From Euclidia mi (Eukaryota > Arthropoda > Insecta > Lepidoptera > Erebidae), in contig OX123182.2 of the NCBI GenBank assembly GCA_944739405.2, positions 93,426,051-93,490,050 of the forward strand: a DNA stretch of 64,000 bases. Direction: 5' to 3'. Position 1 is the first letter of the stretch; each line of letters begins with the position of its first letter. The notes under the pieces were generated by a model. It ran no database searches. It was not told where the DNA came from and saw nothing but the letters and a program-made list of their open reading frames with translations. Shown piece after piece: positions 20,623 to 31,270 of this stretch. Position numbers and translations under genes: made by a program.

Positions 20623-22221
20623 TCACATTATTTTATTAGTGTCTAAAAATACATTAAATTTAATGAGGGCGCTTTTCTTAGGTAACTTCTCATTATTACT
20701 AAGCAAATGATACTCGGAAAAAGACTCAATTTGACTTCTAATTATAATGACATTTAACGCATCCTGTAACTCTGACTGTGATAGAAACCTACCAGGAGAG
20801 GGCATTTTTCTACACAATTTAATAAATCTTAAAACAGTTGCTACACTACGAATGAGCCTTAAATAACTAGAAAATCGGTCAAAGTCCATGAATGCTTCAC
20901 ATTGACTCTTATTAACACTAGCGCTTAACGAAACATGAGGTCGTATTTCAGGCAACTTGTCTAACTCAAACGACTTATGTTGAGAAGGCCAATCGGACTG
21001 ATCTTGCATCAGAAAACTGGGACCGTTCCACCATAAGTCCAATGATTGCAGGGTGCTAATATCGACACCTCGAGATATCAGGTCTGCAGGGTTCTTGTCG
21101 GTTGGGACGTGTGACCAAGTGCAGTGGCCCACCTTATCTAAGACTTCAGCTACGCGATTGCGTACAAACGGCTGAAGTCTAGAAGGTAACATCTGAAGCC
21201 ATCCCAACACGACGGTGGAGTCGGTCCAGCAGAAGACTCGATTGAACTTAATACGAAGTGAGTTTATTACCTTCTCACATAAACGAGCTCCTACCACAGC
21301 TCCACACAACTCCAGTCTTGGAATCGTGGTTGGTTTAATAGGCGCCACTCGACTCTTAGCGACTAACAGACGAACCATGCACTGACCTATATTATTGACG
21401 CTGCGTACATAAACACATGCGCCATACGCACGCTCAGATGCGTCCGTAAATACATGGAGTTCTGAGGTGTAATAAGAATCACACAAAACAATGCGCGGTA
21501 CACGAAAATTATTAATAAGAGGCAGTTCTTTCACAATAGCATTCCATGAAGCAATCAATGCCGGGGATAGGGATTCGTCCCATGAGAGTTTATCTAACCA
21601 CATCTTCTGTAATAACATTTTCATGGTAACTACGCAAGGAGATAAAAGTCCTAAGGGGTCGAAAATGCGTGCAATCACAGAAAGTATGTCCCGCTTAGTC
21701 ACAGAATTATTAGAGGGTAACGTTGAGCATGAAAACCCTAGCTCGTCTGAACTCGAAAACCAGTCAAGACCTAGCAGTTTATTGGGTCCATTAGATCCCA
21801 TATCTAGATCTAAAGACGACTGAGAGACCTCCTTGACTAATTCAGGTACGTTGGACCTCCACTTTCTGAGTGGCATGCAAGCAGACGCTAATGCGTTTAT
21901 GACCTCGGAGCGTATAAACATGACTTCATTTAAATCATCCCCACCTGTCAAAAGGTCATCGACATATATGTCGTGCAAGATGACGTCAGCAACCTTATCT
22001 TTACCACATGAGTATGACTCGTCTGCCAACTGCGAAGAGGTATTGTTCTTGTAATCAATACCTATTTGCTTAAGGCAACGGTTAGCAAGGAAAGGTGCAC
22101 TAGCTGTACCGTAAGTAACGGTATTTAATTCATACACCTTGACTGGTTTAGAGGGATGTTCGCGCCACAATACCTGCTGCAAATGCCTATCATCTGGGTT
22201 CGGCATCATCACAGCTCGCAT
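20623..22221 (-). pseudogene. BEL/Pao reverse transcriptase and RNase H (element C)
   Basis: A 532-codon frame. It enters the reverse transcriptase late ('VMMPNPDDRHLQQVLW' at the start) and has 'TVTYGTASAPFLANR'. The catalytic block 'DIYVDDLLTGG' (near residue 75) has both aspartates intact. 'HVFTDASERAYGACVY', 'PRLELCGAVVGA' and 'VFCWTDSTVVLGWL' are RNase H acidic blocks. 'VPTDKNPADLISRGV' opens the connection region. It ends at a TGA at 20623-20625. Its first half is damaged: between 'KLRVVFNAS' (about 22240) and 'RAVMMPNP' the middle of the fingers/palm entry, including the usual 'QDDL' block, is missing. The enzyme cannot work. Confidence 0.85.
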
Positions 22222-22441
22222 TAAAGACTACACGCAACTTAGTGGTAGTGCTGCTTTCTCGCAATACCCCATGGTGTGGTATAAAATATCCATTAGGGCT
22301 GTCACTTAAATTAATAACTTCGGTCATATGCCCTAATGCCTCGTACTCAGACATGAAATCCCTATATAACTTACTAAACTCAGGCTTGGATTTCAGTCTA
22401 CGTTCCAGTGAATGTAGGCACTTAGAAGCCCTTTGGAACGA
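22222..22441 (-). pseudogene. Reverse transcriptase N-terminal remnant (element C)
   Basis: Directly after the stop at 22442-22444 the same frame continues on the minus strand with 'SFQRASKCLHSLERRL' and 'YFIPHHGVLRESSTTTKLR'. This is the entry of the BEL/Pao reverse transcriptase, parallel to copy A's 8913-9120. It ends at 'VVFNAS', where an internal deletion joins it out of frame to the 22221 frame. A TAA separates it from the protease frame. Confidence 0.8.
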
Positions 22442-23188
22442 TTAACCCAATACAGAAGGACTTTCTTTTAAAGGAATACGAACACAAAAATGGCCGTCCT
22501 CTAAACGTGTCGTATTCTTCACAAAATGTTCCTCACACAATTTTTCCTCTGGTAAATAATGTGAGGATTGTGAGGAAATCTCCTCCAGATTCCAAAACTT
22601 CATTAAATCGGTGCGAATTTTATCTAAACCAACATTATTAGAATCGGTTTGAGAAAAGTTACAAGAAACATTATTCGATAATAATTTACCATTACAATAG
22701 GTAACAGGGCCAGACACAATCCAGCCTAATAATGTTTCACACAAGATTGGCTTCCCTACCCCTAACCTAATTCTTTGTGAACCTACCAAGTCCCAGAATA
22801 AGTCAGCACCAATCAAAACATCAATTTCTGATGACTTGTAAAAGGTAGGATCGGCTAAACAAATATTATTAGGTATCTGTAGGTCGGTTAAGTCGATATC
22901 ACGACAAGGCACAACTGAAGTTAATGATGGCAAAATGAAACAATGAATGTTAGCAGTGTAACTATTGTTTAAAGATGTCATTTTAAGTTGACACATTTTG
23001 CCGACGCGAGAACTCACGTTGTTTATGCCATAGACCGAACCATTTACCTGACTCGTAGTTAAGTTTAGTCGTCTACATAATTTATCCGTAATAAAACATG
23101 ATGTGCTACCGCTATCTAGCATAGCTCGAACTATATATTCACGATAGGTAGCATCGTATACTTTAATAAGTGCGGTGGACAATAACAC
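22442..23188 (-). pseudogene. BEL/Pao protease region (element C)
   Basis: The 248-codon frame carries 'IVRAMLDSGSTSCFITDKL' (catalytic D-S-G, residues about 25-33) and 'SSEIDVLIGADLFWDLVG', followed by 'ETLLGWIVSG'. The C-terminal part ('EEKLCEEHFVKNTTRLEDGH') is the linker to the reverse transcriptase. The frame lies one base back (-1) from gag and overlaps its end by about 100 bases. The readable part extends upstream to about 23240 ('FVCGNRSVERKQRGVLLS'). Whether the frame change is programmed or a one-base indel cannot be told from one copy. Confidence 0.85.
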
Positions 23189-24555
23189 GCCGCGTTGTTT
23201 ACGTTCGACAGACCGGTTTCCGCAGACAAAGTCATATTATTTGCACTCGTATTAGTGCATGTTGCGGCGTCAGTGTGCGACGACGTTGATACGGAATGAG
23301 ACGAGCTACTGTGTGATGTGTTGTTGTTATTTACAACAGCCTTATTCTCCGACGTATGTATTAAAGTGTTATGCCGACGTTTACATAGCATACATCCCGG
23401 CTTTCTGCATCGGTTGGCAAAGTGACCTGTACGATAACAATTGTAACAAATCTTATACTTCGGTATTAATTTGAGACGAGCATTAATATCAAGCGCGAGG
23501 AATAGTGGGCAATTACTGAGCATGTGATCAGATTTACAGTGCGGACACAACTTATAAGAATCAGTGACGACATTGTTTTGGTCTTGTGACGCAAACATAG
23601 ACTTTAACTTGTTACTCGGCTTACTGGGCGTGGAATTAGTGTGATTTCGAGGTAACTCCAATGTCTCCAGCAAATCAGCGCGAATGCGAATGAATTGAAT
23701 AAACGCTTCAAATGTAATTGAGCTATTCATATCAATATTACCTTTATGCTCTTCCCACTCCCTGTAAGTTTTGTGATCCAACTTATGAGTAACAATATAA
23801 ATTAATAGGGTGTCCCAGTGCTTGACGGGCTCACCTAGCGATTCTAAAGCACGTAGATTTTTATTAATTTGGTCAATCATACCTTTTAACGCAATAGAAG
23901 ACTCTTTAGTAATGGCGTTAAGATTAAATAAGGATGAAATATGATTATGCACTAACAATCGTTTGTTATCGTACCGATCACAAATAAGCTTCCAAGCTAT
24001 GTGGTAATTACTAGCAGAGAACTCAATCGCTTGGATTACCACAGCAGCAGATCCTTCCAGCGATGCTCGCAAATAATGGAATTTGTTAATTTGGTCAATG
24101 TCATCATTACAGTGAATGAGACTAGTAAAAGTGTCACGGAACTCCAACCAATGGCTATAACACCCATCAAACTTAGGTAGTTGTATTGTGGGCAACTTGA
24201 CAGGCAAATGTTTGCTATTACGGCTACACTTATCACTTAAACTCACATACTCATTATCATTATTGTATTTACTTAGCAAATCTTGTGATTTAGACAACGC
24301 TTTGTAATACTGTGACTCAAACTCAGCGCGCTCAGATAATTGAGCTTTAACATCTTCTACCAAACATTCTAACCGCAACTGTACCTCATCGTAACTATCA
24401 TACAAACTCTCCAGCTTCCCCACACGCAATTGTAACTCCTTGACTTCACAGCTAGTTAACGGCTTATCGCTTATTGCTTCTAGGTGGTTAATAAAGGCTG
24501 TTAAGCGTCCCTTGAAGCTGCCTCGCTTTTTAACTAGTTCTCGTTCCTCGGACAT
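23131..24555 (-). CDS. BEL/Pao gag polyprotein (element C)
   Basis: A 474-codon frame starting at an ATG (24555). The N-terminal 130 residues are charged and probably coiled ('LQLRVGKLESLYDSYDEVQL'). The DUF1759 capsid region follows ('LPTIQLPKFDGCYSHWLEF', 'RYDNKRLLVHNHISSLFNL'). Two zinc-knuckle-like blocks come next, 'CPHCKSDHMLSNC' and 'CYNCYRTGHFANRC', then 'CMLCKRRHNTLIH'. The end is rich in Ser, Thr and Asn. The product would assemble the particle and bind element RNA. It is the only complete-looking gene of element C and of the whole 18-29 kb block. The final residues after about 'NNM' are probably out of the ancestral frame, because the protease frame begins to read sensibly there. 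Confidence 0.85.
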   Translation of the reverse strand: MSEERELVKKRGSFKGRLTAFINHLEAISDKPLTSCEVKELQLRVGKLESLYDSYDEVQLRLECLVEDVKAQLSERAEFESQYYKALSKSQDLLSKYNNDNEYVSLSDKCSRNSKHLPVKLPTIQLPKFDGCYSHWLEFRDTFTSLIHCNDDIDQINKFHYLRASLEGSAAVVIQAIEFSASNYHIAWKLICDRYDNKRLLVHNHISSLFNLNAITKESSIALKGMIDQINKNLRALESLGEPVKHWDTLLIYIVTHKLDHKTYREWEEHKGNIDMNSSITFEAFIQFIRIRADLLETLELPRNHTNSTPSKPSNKLKSMFASQDQNNVVTDSYKLCPHCKSDHMLSNCPLFLALDINARLKLIPKYKICYNCYRTGHFANRCRKPGCMLCKRRHNTLIHTSENKAVVNNNNTSHSSSSHSVSTSSHTDAATCTNTSANNMTLSAETGLSNVNNAACYCPPHLLKYTMLPIVNI

Positions 24556-24580
24556 TCTGGGAAGCGAGTGTTAGTCGACC

Positions 24581-24835
24581 TGGAATTTATATAATGAAAA
24601 TTTAAGTATATTCTATTCGATAACTTATGGCACAGGCCTACAAACATTAACAATGGTTAACAATTGTAAGAAAGATGTAAATACAGTATTTTATGTCGTA
24701 TTTTAGTCACTGGAATGTACTACTAATGTAAAAAAGTAAATACAAATAAAGATTTTGTTTGAAATGTTATATTATGAAGTTTAAGTTCTCAAAGCCTAAC
24801 CACAATGACCTAGTGTCGGAATTTAAGTATTCCGA
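24581..24835. other. Junction between the two C copies
   Basis: About 255 bp between the gag start of the minus copy and the beginning of the inverted copy. It should hold the 5' LTR end and primer-binding site of element C, but it shares no block with the putative 3' LTR at 19175-19380. 'gtcggaatttaagtattccg' at 24817-24836 contains the short inverted repeat CGGAA...TTCCG just at the junction. Confidence 0.5.
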
Positions 24836-26906
24836 TTCAATCAAGTCTTCTGCTGGACCGACTCCACCGTCGTGTTGGGATAGCTTCAGATGTTACCTTC
24901 TAGACTTCAGCCGTTTGTACGCAATCGCGTTGCTGAGGTCTTAGATAAGGTGGGCCACTGCACTTGGTCACACGTCCCAACCGACAAGAACCCTGCAGAC
25001 CTGATATCTCGAGGTGTCGATATTAGCACCCTGCAATCATTGGACTTATGGTGGAACGGTCCCAGTTTTCTGATGCAAGATCAGTCCGATTGGCCTTCTC
25101 AACATAAGTCGTTTGAGTTAGACAAGTTGCCTGAAATACGACCTCATGTTTCGTTAAGCGCTAGTGTTAATAAGAGTCAATGTGAAGCATTCATAGACTT
25201 TGACCGATTTTCTAGTTATTTAAGGCTCATTCGTAGTGTAGCAACTGTTTTAAGATTTATTAAATTGTGTAGAAAAATGCCCTCTCCTGGTAGGTTTCTA
25301 TCACAGTCAGAGTTACAGGATGCGTTAAATGTCATTATAATTAGAAGTCAAATTGAGTCTTTTTCCGAGTATCATTTGCTTAGTAATAATGAGAAGTTAT
25401 CTAAGAAAAGAGCCCTCATTAAATTTAATGTATTTTTAGACACTAATAAAATAATGCGAGTTGGAGGACGCTTAACAAATTCAAATTTCTCTTACAGTAA
25501 AAAGTATCCTATATTATTACAGTCCACTCACAAGTTTACTCGATTACTATTTGCGTATGAACATATTAGGTTAATGCATGCTGGCCCAACGCTTTTGGTG
25601 TCTTCCATCAGGGATTCGTATTGGCCCATAGGCGGACGAAAATTAGCAAAGCACTGCTATCGTCATTGCGTGCGTTGTTGCCGCATGTTGGGTAAGACAG
25701 TGTCACCATCGATGGGTAACTTACCGCAGCAGCGCATTCTTCCAGGCGGTTACCCATTTCAGAGTACAGGTGTAGATTACGCTGGTCCCATCATGGCAGC
25801 TACTAGACAGGGTCGCGGATGTAGGCTAGTAAAAGTGTACATAGCACTCTTTGTGTGTTTTACCACCAAGGCTATTCATTTGGAGCTGGTGAGTGACTTG
25901 ACCAGTGACAAATATTTGCTAGCGTTATATAGGTTCATCTCGCGACGCGGTAAGCCGAGTGACATGTACTCTGATAACGGTACCTGTTTCGTTGGCGCTA
26001 GTAATGAACTTGCAAAGTTCCTTAAGTCCAGTTGTGATTCTTTGGCTGCATAGCTGGCTGATGACGGGATTAAGTTCCATTTTATCCCTGCATACACGCC
26101 TCATTTTGGTGGACTCTGGGAAGCGGGTGTTAAGGCGACTAAATTTCACCTTAGGCGAGTGTTGGGAAATTGTCACTTAACCTTTGAAGAGCTTAACACC
26201 ACACTAGTCCAGATAGAAGCCATTTTAAATTCTCGTCCACTGACGCCGCTATCTTCGGACCCAGCTGATGCAACCCACTGACTCCGGGTCATTTTCTCGT
26301 TGGCCGGCCGCTTACATCATTGCCGCAGCCAGACCTTCAAGATTACTCCGTAACTTCCTTGTCTCGTTACCAACGGATTGAGCAGCTTCGCCAGCATTTT
26401 TGGGATCGTTGGAGCAAGGAGTACGTGTCAGAGCTGCAGCAGAGGACTAAGTGGCGTACCTGCAAAGATGCACTGAAGCTGGGCATGTTAGTTGTTGTGA
26501 AGGAGGACCATCTACCTCCTCTCAAGTGGAGATTAGGCAGGATTGTCGCAATTCACCCAGGATCTGACGGAATTGTACGCGTGGCAGATATCCAAACCAA
26601 CTCTGGCATCATCAGAAGGGCGTTCAACAGGATTTGTCCACTGCCCATCGACTCACAGTGTGGTTGAAAGCGCGCCTGCTGCTTCCAACGTCCGGGGGCA
26701 TGTTCAAGCCAAAACGCCTGCTTGAATTGTAGGAGCAACGTGGTAGATACGTCATTAAGTCAACGACGATAAATTTAAGGATTAATTATATGTTCACTCA
26801 TTCACTCGTGCGACCTCTGTACGACTTTGTTAATATACTTTTCTGTTAACCACCAACCAGTCCAGACTTTTATTCCAGCAATCCCGAAATTCCACGATCA
26901 TTTCTG
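24836..26906 (+). repeat. Right arm of 2.07-kb inverted repeat (partial C copy)
   Basis: Reverse-complement duplicate of 19175-21246, starting within the RNase H code of element C and reaching into the putative LTR. It is 2071 bp long. Since each arm carries its own disabling mutations (TGA at 20623 in the left arm; TAG at 26051 and a one-base deletion near 26269 in the right), the duplication happened before they arose. Confidence 0.9.
24890..26667 (+). pseudogene. BEL/Pao RNase H end and integrase (inverted C copy)
   Basis: The frame from 24890 to 26053 has 'VPTDKNPADLISRGV' of the connection region. It then gives the integrase with 'HCVRCCRMLGKT', the catalytic D in 'GVDYAGPIM' and the D in 'YSDNGTCFVG'. 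It is stopped by TAG at 26051-26053, where the other copy has CAG. The same frame then resumes ('HFGGLWEAGVKATK') until a one-base deletion near 26269. The remainder is read in the frame 26320-26667 ('HFWDRWSKEYV' to the natural stop). The bases 24836-24889 still match RNase H code. Confidence 0.85.
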
Positions 26907-27131
26907 GTCCAGTCCAATCAGGTGAAACACTAACCTTGATTATCCTTAAATACGCTTATACTACCTGATCGAGTGTTGGGTGATAATATTTAAGCTTAAT
27001 ATAATGTCCAGAAACTTTTTCCAAGCACGTTGCCGCCGTGCAAAATCCTCAAAAAATATTCCACCGGTTATTTTTCCAATTTTCGCTTATTATCAGCTAT
27101 AATCTTCGCTTTTCCAAGCATCCCAGATCAT
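26907..27131. other. Unassigned filler between inverted C arm and element B
   Basis: About 225 bp of unknown origin between the end of the inverted C copy and the break point of element B. It has several 'ttttccaa' words (27017, 27074, 27110 areas). It matches neither B nor C as far as I can see and does not encode anything recognisable. Confidence 0.5.
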
Positions 27132-27178
27132 AACAGCAACCGTTGGTAGGATAACGGTCTCAATGGGGGAGGTTGGCG

Positions 27179-28282
27179 TTATAGGGCAGGGGTCAATGAC
27201 CTATTGTTGCCTGGGCGGCGACCGTTGGCCAGGACCAGGCAAGTCAAAACGAGGGTGCGGCTTGAAGTCCTCAAAGGCGCGATGACTTGATCTGCGCGCA
27301 ATCGGTGGGGGGTCATAATGACGCACCCGCCCAAAACGAGGTGGGCGCGAGTCAAGGCGGGGACGCTCCGCCAAAGGAGGGGAATACCTGGGGCAGCAGT
27401 CATGGTGCTGGTGACGCTGAACAGCACATTCAGGTGCGCGAGAGAGAGGAGGCGTGCGCTACTGTTCTCCAAGCGGGGCGAGTGGCGATCAATTGAGCGA
27501 GGCGACTCTCGGCTACGCGCCGGTGAGCCTCGGCTGCCACCTTCAAAACACCCGCCCGTGCGTAGCGTCGGCTGGTTGGACAAGCGGCCAACCTCTCTGG
27601 CATTCATACAGAGAATGTCCAAATGCTGTCCTCCACAGTGAGGACAGGGGCGAGAGTTTGGGCAGTCTCGCTGGTAGTGGGACCCCAAATAAGAGAAGCA
27701 AAGGCGGCGGGCATTCGCGATGCGCCTACGAGAGGCGACATGTAGGTCCAAGAATGCCCTACAACTGGCCGTTCTGTGCCCCGTGACCTTGCAGTAGGAG
27801 CACTCCGCTGGGCTCTGCGTGACCGCAAAGCGAGGAGGGCGCCGGTCAACATTGGCTTGGGTGTGAACGCGAGCCTGCTCCTTGACCTTGGGCGGCTGCG
27901 TCTTAGCCGGCGTGTCACCACCGGAGTTGTCCAAGACCCGGCACTCATCCTCCAGGAACCTATCCAGGTGAGCAGAGGGGGGCAGATGGGTCGCGCTATC
28001 CCCACCAAAGCGCTGTTCAAAACGCGACCTCAGGTCGGCAGGCAGCTTCTTCAGCACAATGTGCACCAATAGATAGGACCATTGGTCCACGGGCAGGTCA
28101 AGGCACTTAAGTGCGTTGATGGCCACCAAATGCGGGTTCAACAGTTGGGTGCGCAACCCAGAGACCCGGGTGAGCGTGGGCAAACCCAAAATCTGCTCGA
28201 TATGCGTGTCGGCGAGGCCACGCTTATTATGGTACCTACGGGTGATTAGGTCCCGAGCCGTCTGGTACGCCTCGTCAGACAC
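27179..28282 (-). pseudogene. BEL/Pao gag, second part (element B)
   Basis: A 367-codon minus frame continuing the gag of element B. 'RRYHNKRGLADTHIEQILGL' (about residues 15-34) is the conserved DUF1759 block, and 'HIVLKKLPADLRSRFEQRFG' follows. The zinc part has 'CSYCKVTGHRTASC' and 'CPHCGGQHLDILC'. The closing 100 residues look random. A different frame at 27132-27180 reads 'CPITPTSPIETVILPTVAV', like the start of pol, so the true reading frame changed somewhere before the stop at 27179-27181. The GC content is much higher than in element C, another sign that B is a separate lineage. Confidence 0.8.
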
Positions 28283-28848
28283 GGGCAGATGCTGGATGAT
28301 GGAGCTTTGGCCTCTCCATCCAGAACCGACATCAAATATGCCAATTTTTGTGCCGGCCGAAGGTCAGCCCTGTCATTGACCAGGCTGTCAAACAAATTAA
28401 CGTAGCCCAGGTAGCTTCCTAGGCAGCCATCAAAATGGGGGAGGTCCAAAGTAGGGAGCCTACTCACCAGCCCCGGTGCTGACCTAGGAAGCTCCTCCTT
28501 CAGGCCGGGTTGCCCTTCCCTATCGGCAACTAGTTGTCTTGCACTATTGGAGACAGCATCATACAGGCCTAAGACCTGGGCAAAGTCTTCGCTGACCTTA
28601 TTTCGCTGGTCAGCGGTGAAATCATTGACTGACACTTCGAGACAGCAAGCGCTGAAAGTGCGGCATTGCTGTTTCACACTTTCCAGGCGATCATCGATCC
28701 GCTCGTACCTTTGTAGTAAGGCCTGCTGGCGATCAGGCCGGTTCACTAAGGCACTGGCCGAGGCAAACCAGCGCAAATCTGATGCTATTGCATCACAGCA
28801 CCAGCAGCCGCACGCAAGTCCTTGATGGCTGACATAATCAAATTTCAA
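28246..28848 (-). pseudogene. BEL/Pao gag, first part (element B)
   Basis: The N-terminal gag part with 'RQQALLQRYERIDDRLESVK', a probable coiled coil, and the capsid opening 'LPTLDLPHFDGCLGSYLGY' (about residues 130-148). The frame is lost at about 28285, where the next part continues one base off, so a one-base indel separates the two parts. The first 30 codons of this frame do not look native. Another frame at 28843 starts with an ATG and reads 'MSAIKDLRAAAGAV', the more likely original beginning, before a stop. Confidence 0.8.
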
Positions 28849-28849
28849 A

Positions 28850-30820
28850 GGAGCCCGGACAAGCGTTAAATAATATTAATAATCAAAACTTAATTTTTCT
28901 TAATTCTTTGAAACCAACAAAGTATTAGCCTGTTTACTGCTGGTACAAGAAAGTGACAGGTATCTTCTGACCAACAAAATTAATAGTTTCAATATATATT
29001 GACACAAACAAAGTCAAAGTTATCAAAAGTTGAAACTTCAAATAAGTTAATTAAAGTTAAATATTCAAATAAGTTAACTAATTACTTGCAACGGACAGAC
29101 TGGCTGTGTTATTTGAGATATACAATAGTAAGTAAGCACAGAATATGTGTTACCTAACAATATAATCTATATATTATAAGAAGGTTTAGCAATGTAAGGT
29201 TCAAACTTAATATATCAGTATATGCAATAAACTAAATCAATTGAACTGATATCTATCCAATCAAAGTGACTCATTAATAGTAACAGCAACAAATCTATGT
29301 TAGACTTCAACAATTTAAATCAAACAATTACTGATTGAGGTTATGTGTGACAATGTGTTTCAAATTATCTAGGTCAACTTATACAATTAAATATTATGTA
29401 TTTTAGACAATAACTGACCTGACAAACACTACAATACTGTCTACAAGGTGATAAGATACAAGCTTCTACCAATCTGAGTTTATACTCAGTAATGCAACAG
29501 CGGCTAAATTTCAACAACAGCTCTGCACCAAAAATTATCTCTAGAGTTCGGGCTAAGAATGGGTAAGTTTTATACAGAGATCAGTGGAAGCGATTAATTC
29601 ATCCAGTCTTAGCCAAAGGCAAAGGATCTAAACACTTTTACTGTGGTAGCACAGCGATGAATTATAATCCTTACTACACCTAATATTAATAAAATGTCTT
29701 ACCAACTCTTACTGATGCTCCTGATGATGTTCTTGAGTGGACCTGTAAGATTAACTCATAATTTTGGCCAAAATAACAAGAGAATCGAATAAATACCAGT
29801 GTGCAGATCGGCGTCCTTCTTCAGGCACCAAACAGGAATTCACACACGTGTTTTACAAAGTTCAATATTTCACAAATGTTCATTATGATACAACTTATCT
29901 TTTATCACAAATAAACCGATGCCAGCTGATTAAAGAAGCGGCACTCAATCGGGTTCCAATACTTCCAATTTTATTACAATATTCCACGCGAGAGAGCAAA
30001 ACGGCGTCTTAATTTTTCAAGGCAAGAACGGAAGTTGACAGTTCAGTGTGACCATTGTCAGAAATTTACAATAGACTAAACTAAACGTTATTAAATCGAT
30101 ATAATCGACTTGACCTATCACAAATAATATCCCTATTTCAAACATTGTAGCTACTGGTTCAATTGAGGAAAGGGGTTGATATGTATATGGCAAAATACCT
30201 GTTTTACGAGGCATACCGCTGAATTTCAGGAAAAGCTCGAGACTTGATTCCTATAGTCCGAGAAATATCAGTAAACTACTTTAAACCGCCTGTGGGCGAT
30301 TGACTGACCGCACTTATCCTTCCGGTTTTATATATTTACGCTTTAATTCATTATTATTATATAATTATGTTCACATAAACTTATTTTTTTATTGCGTACG
30401 TATCTGACTGTGTTCAAATTCGAAGAATAACGGTTCAATAAGTGTTTTAACAATCAAAATGAGAACCTCCTTCTTCAATGCGATTAAAATCTGACGCTAC
30501 ATTAAATCCTTTGTACCCTTGTTACTAAAATTTCTTATCGCGCCTCATAAAACGATTCACAATAAAAGTACTCTATTGTAATCATTATTTTTACAGCACT
30601 TTCCGCCAACCCGCCTTGAATTTTTGAGATTGTTTCGTAATTGTGTAACAATTAATTAACTTGAAAAGAGTTTTGAGTTTCATAATTATAGCATTCATAA
30701 TATAATAAGGTAATAGTGAAATAAGAGCGAGTCATAACACTTTTAAGATCTTTTTCTCTTTTCTTTTTTATAGAGTAATATTTTATTCGAACATCGACGT
30801 AAAGTAACAGTACTTATACT
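28850..30820. other. Upstream of element B; no LTR or gene recognised
   Basis: A very AT-rich stretch where the 5' LTR and leader of element B should lie on the minus strand. I cannot find a TG...CA unit with a partner, and the only candidate partner region downstream of B is lost. Frames at 29764-30012 and 30017-30214 show no domain. Confidence 0.45.
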
Positions 30821-30828
30821 GTTGCGTT

Positions 30829-31030
30829 TCGTTCGGTGAGTGCGAGTGCCGGAGGCCCTATCCCCTATTCCTTCTTCTTCATTCCACTCCTCATCCTATC
30901 CCTTTTTCCATCCCAAGGGGCGGCAACGCACTTGTGACTCCTGTGGTGTTGCTTTTGTCCATGGGCGGCGGTAATTGCTTACCATCAGGCGATCCGTCTG
31001 CTCGTTTGCCACCTACTACTATAAAAAAAA
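30829..31030 (+). mobile_element. LINE/SINE 3'-tail repeat
   Basis: The segment runs from 'ggtgagtgcgagtgccggag' through 'aaggggcggcaacgcacttg' and 'gggcggcggtaattgcttac' to 'atccgtctgctcgtttgcc', ending with an A-run. It resembles a very common dispersed lepidopteran retroposon tail. The order of blocks and the terminal poly(A) indicate retroposition in plus orientation. Confidence 0.55.
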
Positions 31031-31270
31031 CTAAAATAAATAACTAATATAAAGTGTATTTTCATTGCATGAGTCCTAGCACATACACACACACGCACAC
31101 TGTCATATATTTTCCAGGTTGCCTCAGTTAATTCGTACAATGTTTACTTTGGAATCTAAATATATTTTACGCGTACATACTACAAGGGAAAGCGATATAA
31201 TACATATAGACAGCACAGCACAAGTCATTCGGTCAAGTATTTCGGACACGTATCACGATAAGAGAACTTC

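Larger units (their letters stand above)
19175..21246 (-). repeat. Left arm of 2.07-kb inverted repeat
   Basis: These 2072 bp match 24836-26906 (2071 bp) in reverse complement nearly base for base. I noted only scattered substitutions and a one-base deletion in the right arm near 26269. Beyond 21246/24836 and 19175/26906 the two sides diverge immediately. Confidence 0.9.
19175..24580 (-). mobile_element. BEL/Pao retrotransposon C (minus strand)
   Basis: It contains gag (24555-23131), protease (23188-22442), reverse transcriptase plus RNase H (22441-20623), integrase (20622-19414) and the beginning of a putative 3' LTR (19380-19175). It is much better preserved than copy A: the breaks are one frame change, one stop before the reverse transcriptase, one internal deletion and one TGA. 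No matching 5' LTR is present in 24581-24835. Its last 2072 bp are repeated in reverse at 24836-26906. Confidence 0.85.
18523..28848 (-). mobile_element. BEL/Pao retrotransposon B, split by a nested block
   Basis: On the minus strand, gag runs 28848 to 27179, the start of pol to about 27132, and the protease from 19037 to 18523. Between them lies a foreign block of about 8.1 kb (19038-27131) containing copy C and rearranged pieces. The two B parts are in the right order and orientation to be one element. The downstream part (reverse transcriptase to integrase) is absent; the element ends at the SINE at 18522. No LTR was found upstream of gag in 28850-30820. Confidence 0.75.

Noticed and set aside
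24581..24835. 5' LTR of element C
   Set aside because: No block in common with the putative 3' LTR start at 19175-19380, no TG...CA boundaries.
27287..28072. Plus-strand frames up to 110 codons
   Set aside because: GC-rich antisense shadows of the gag of element B; no domain.
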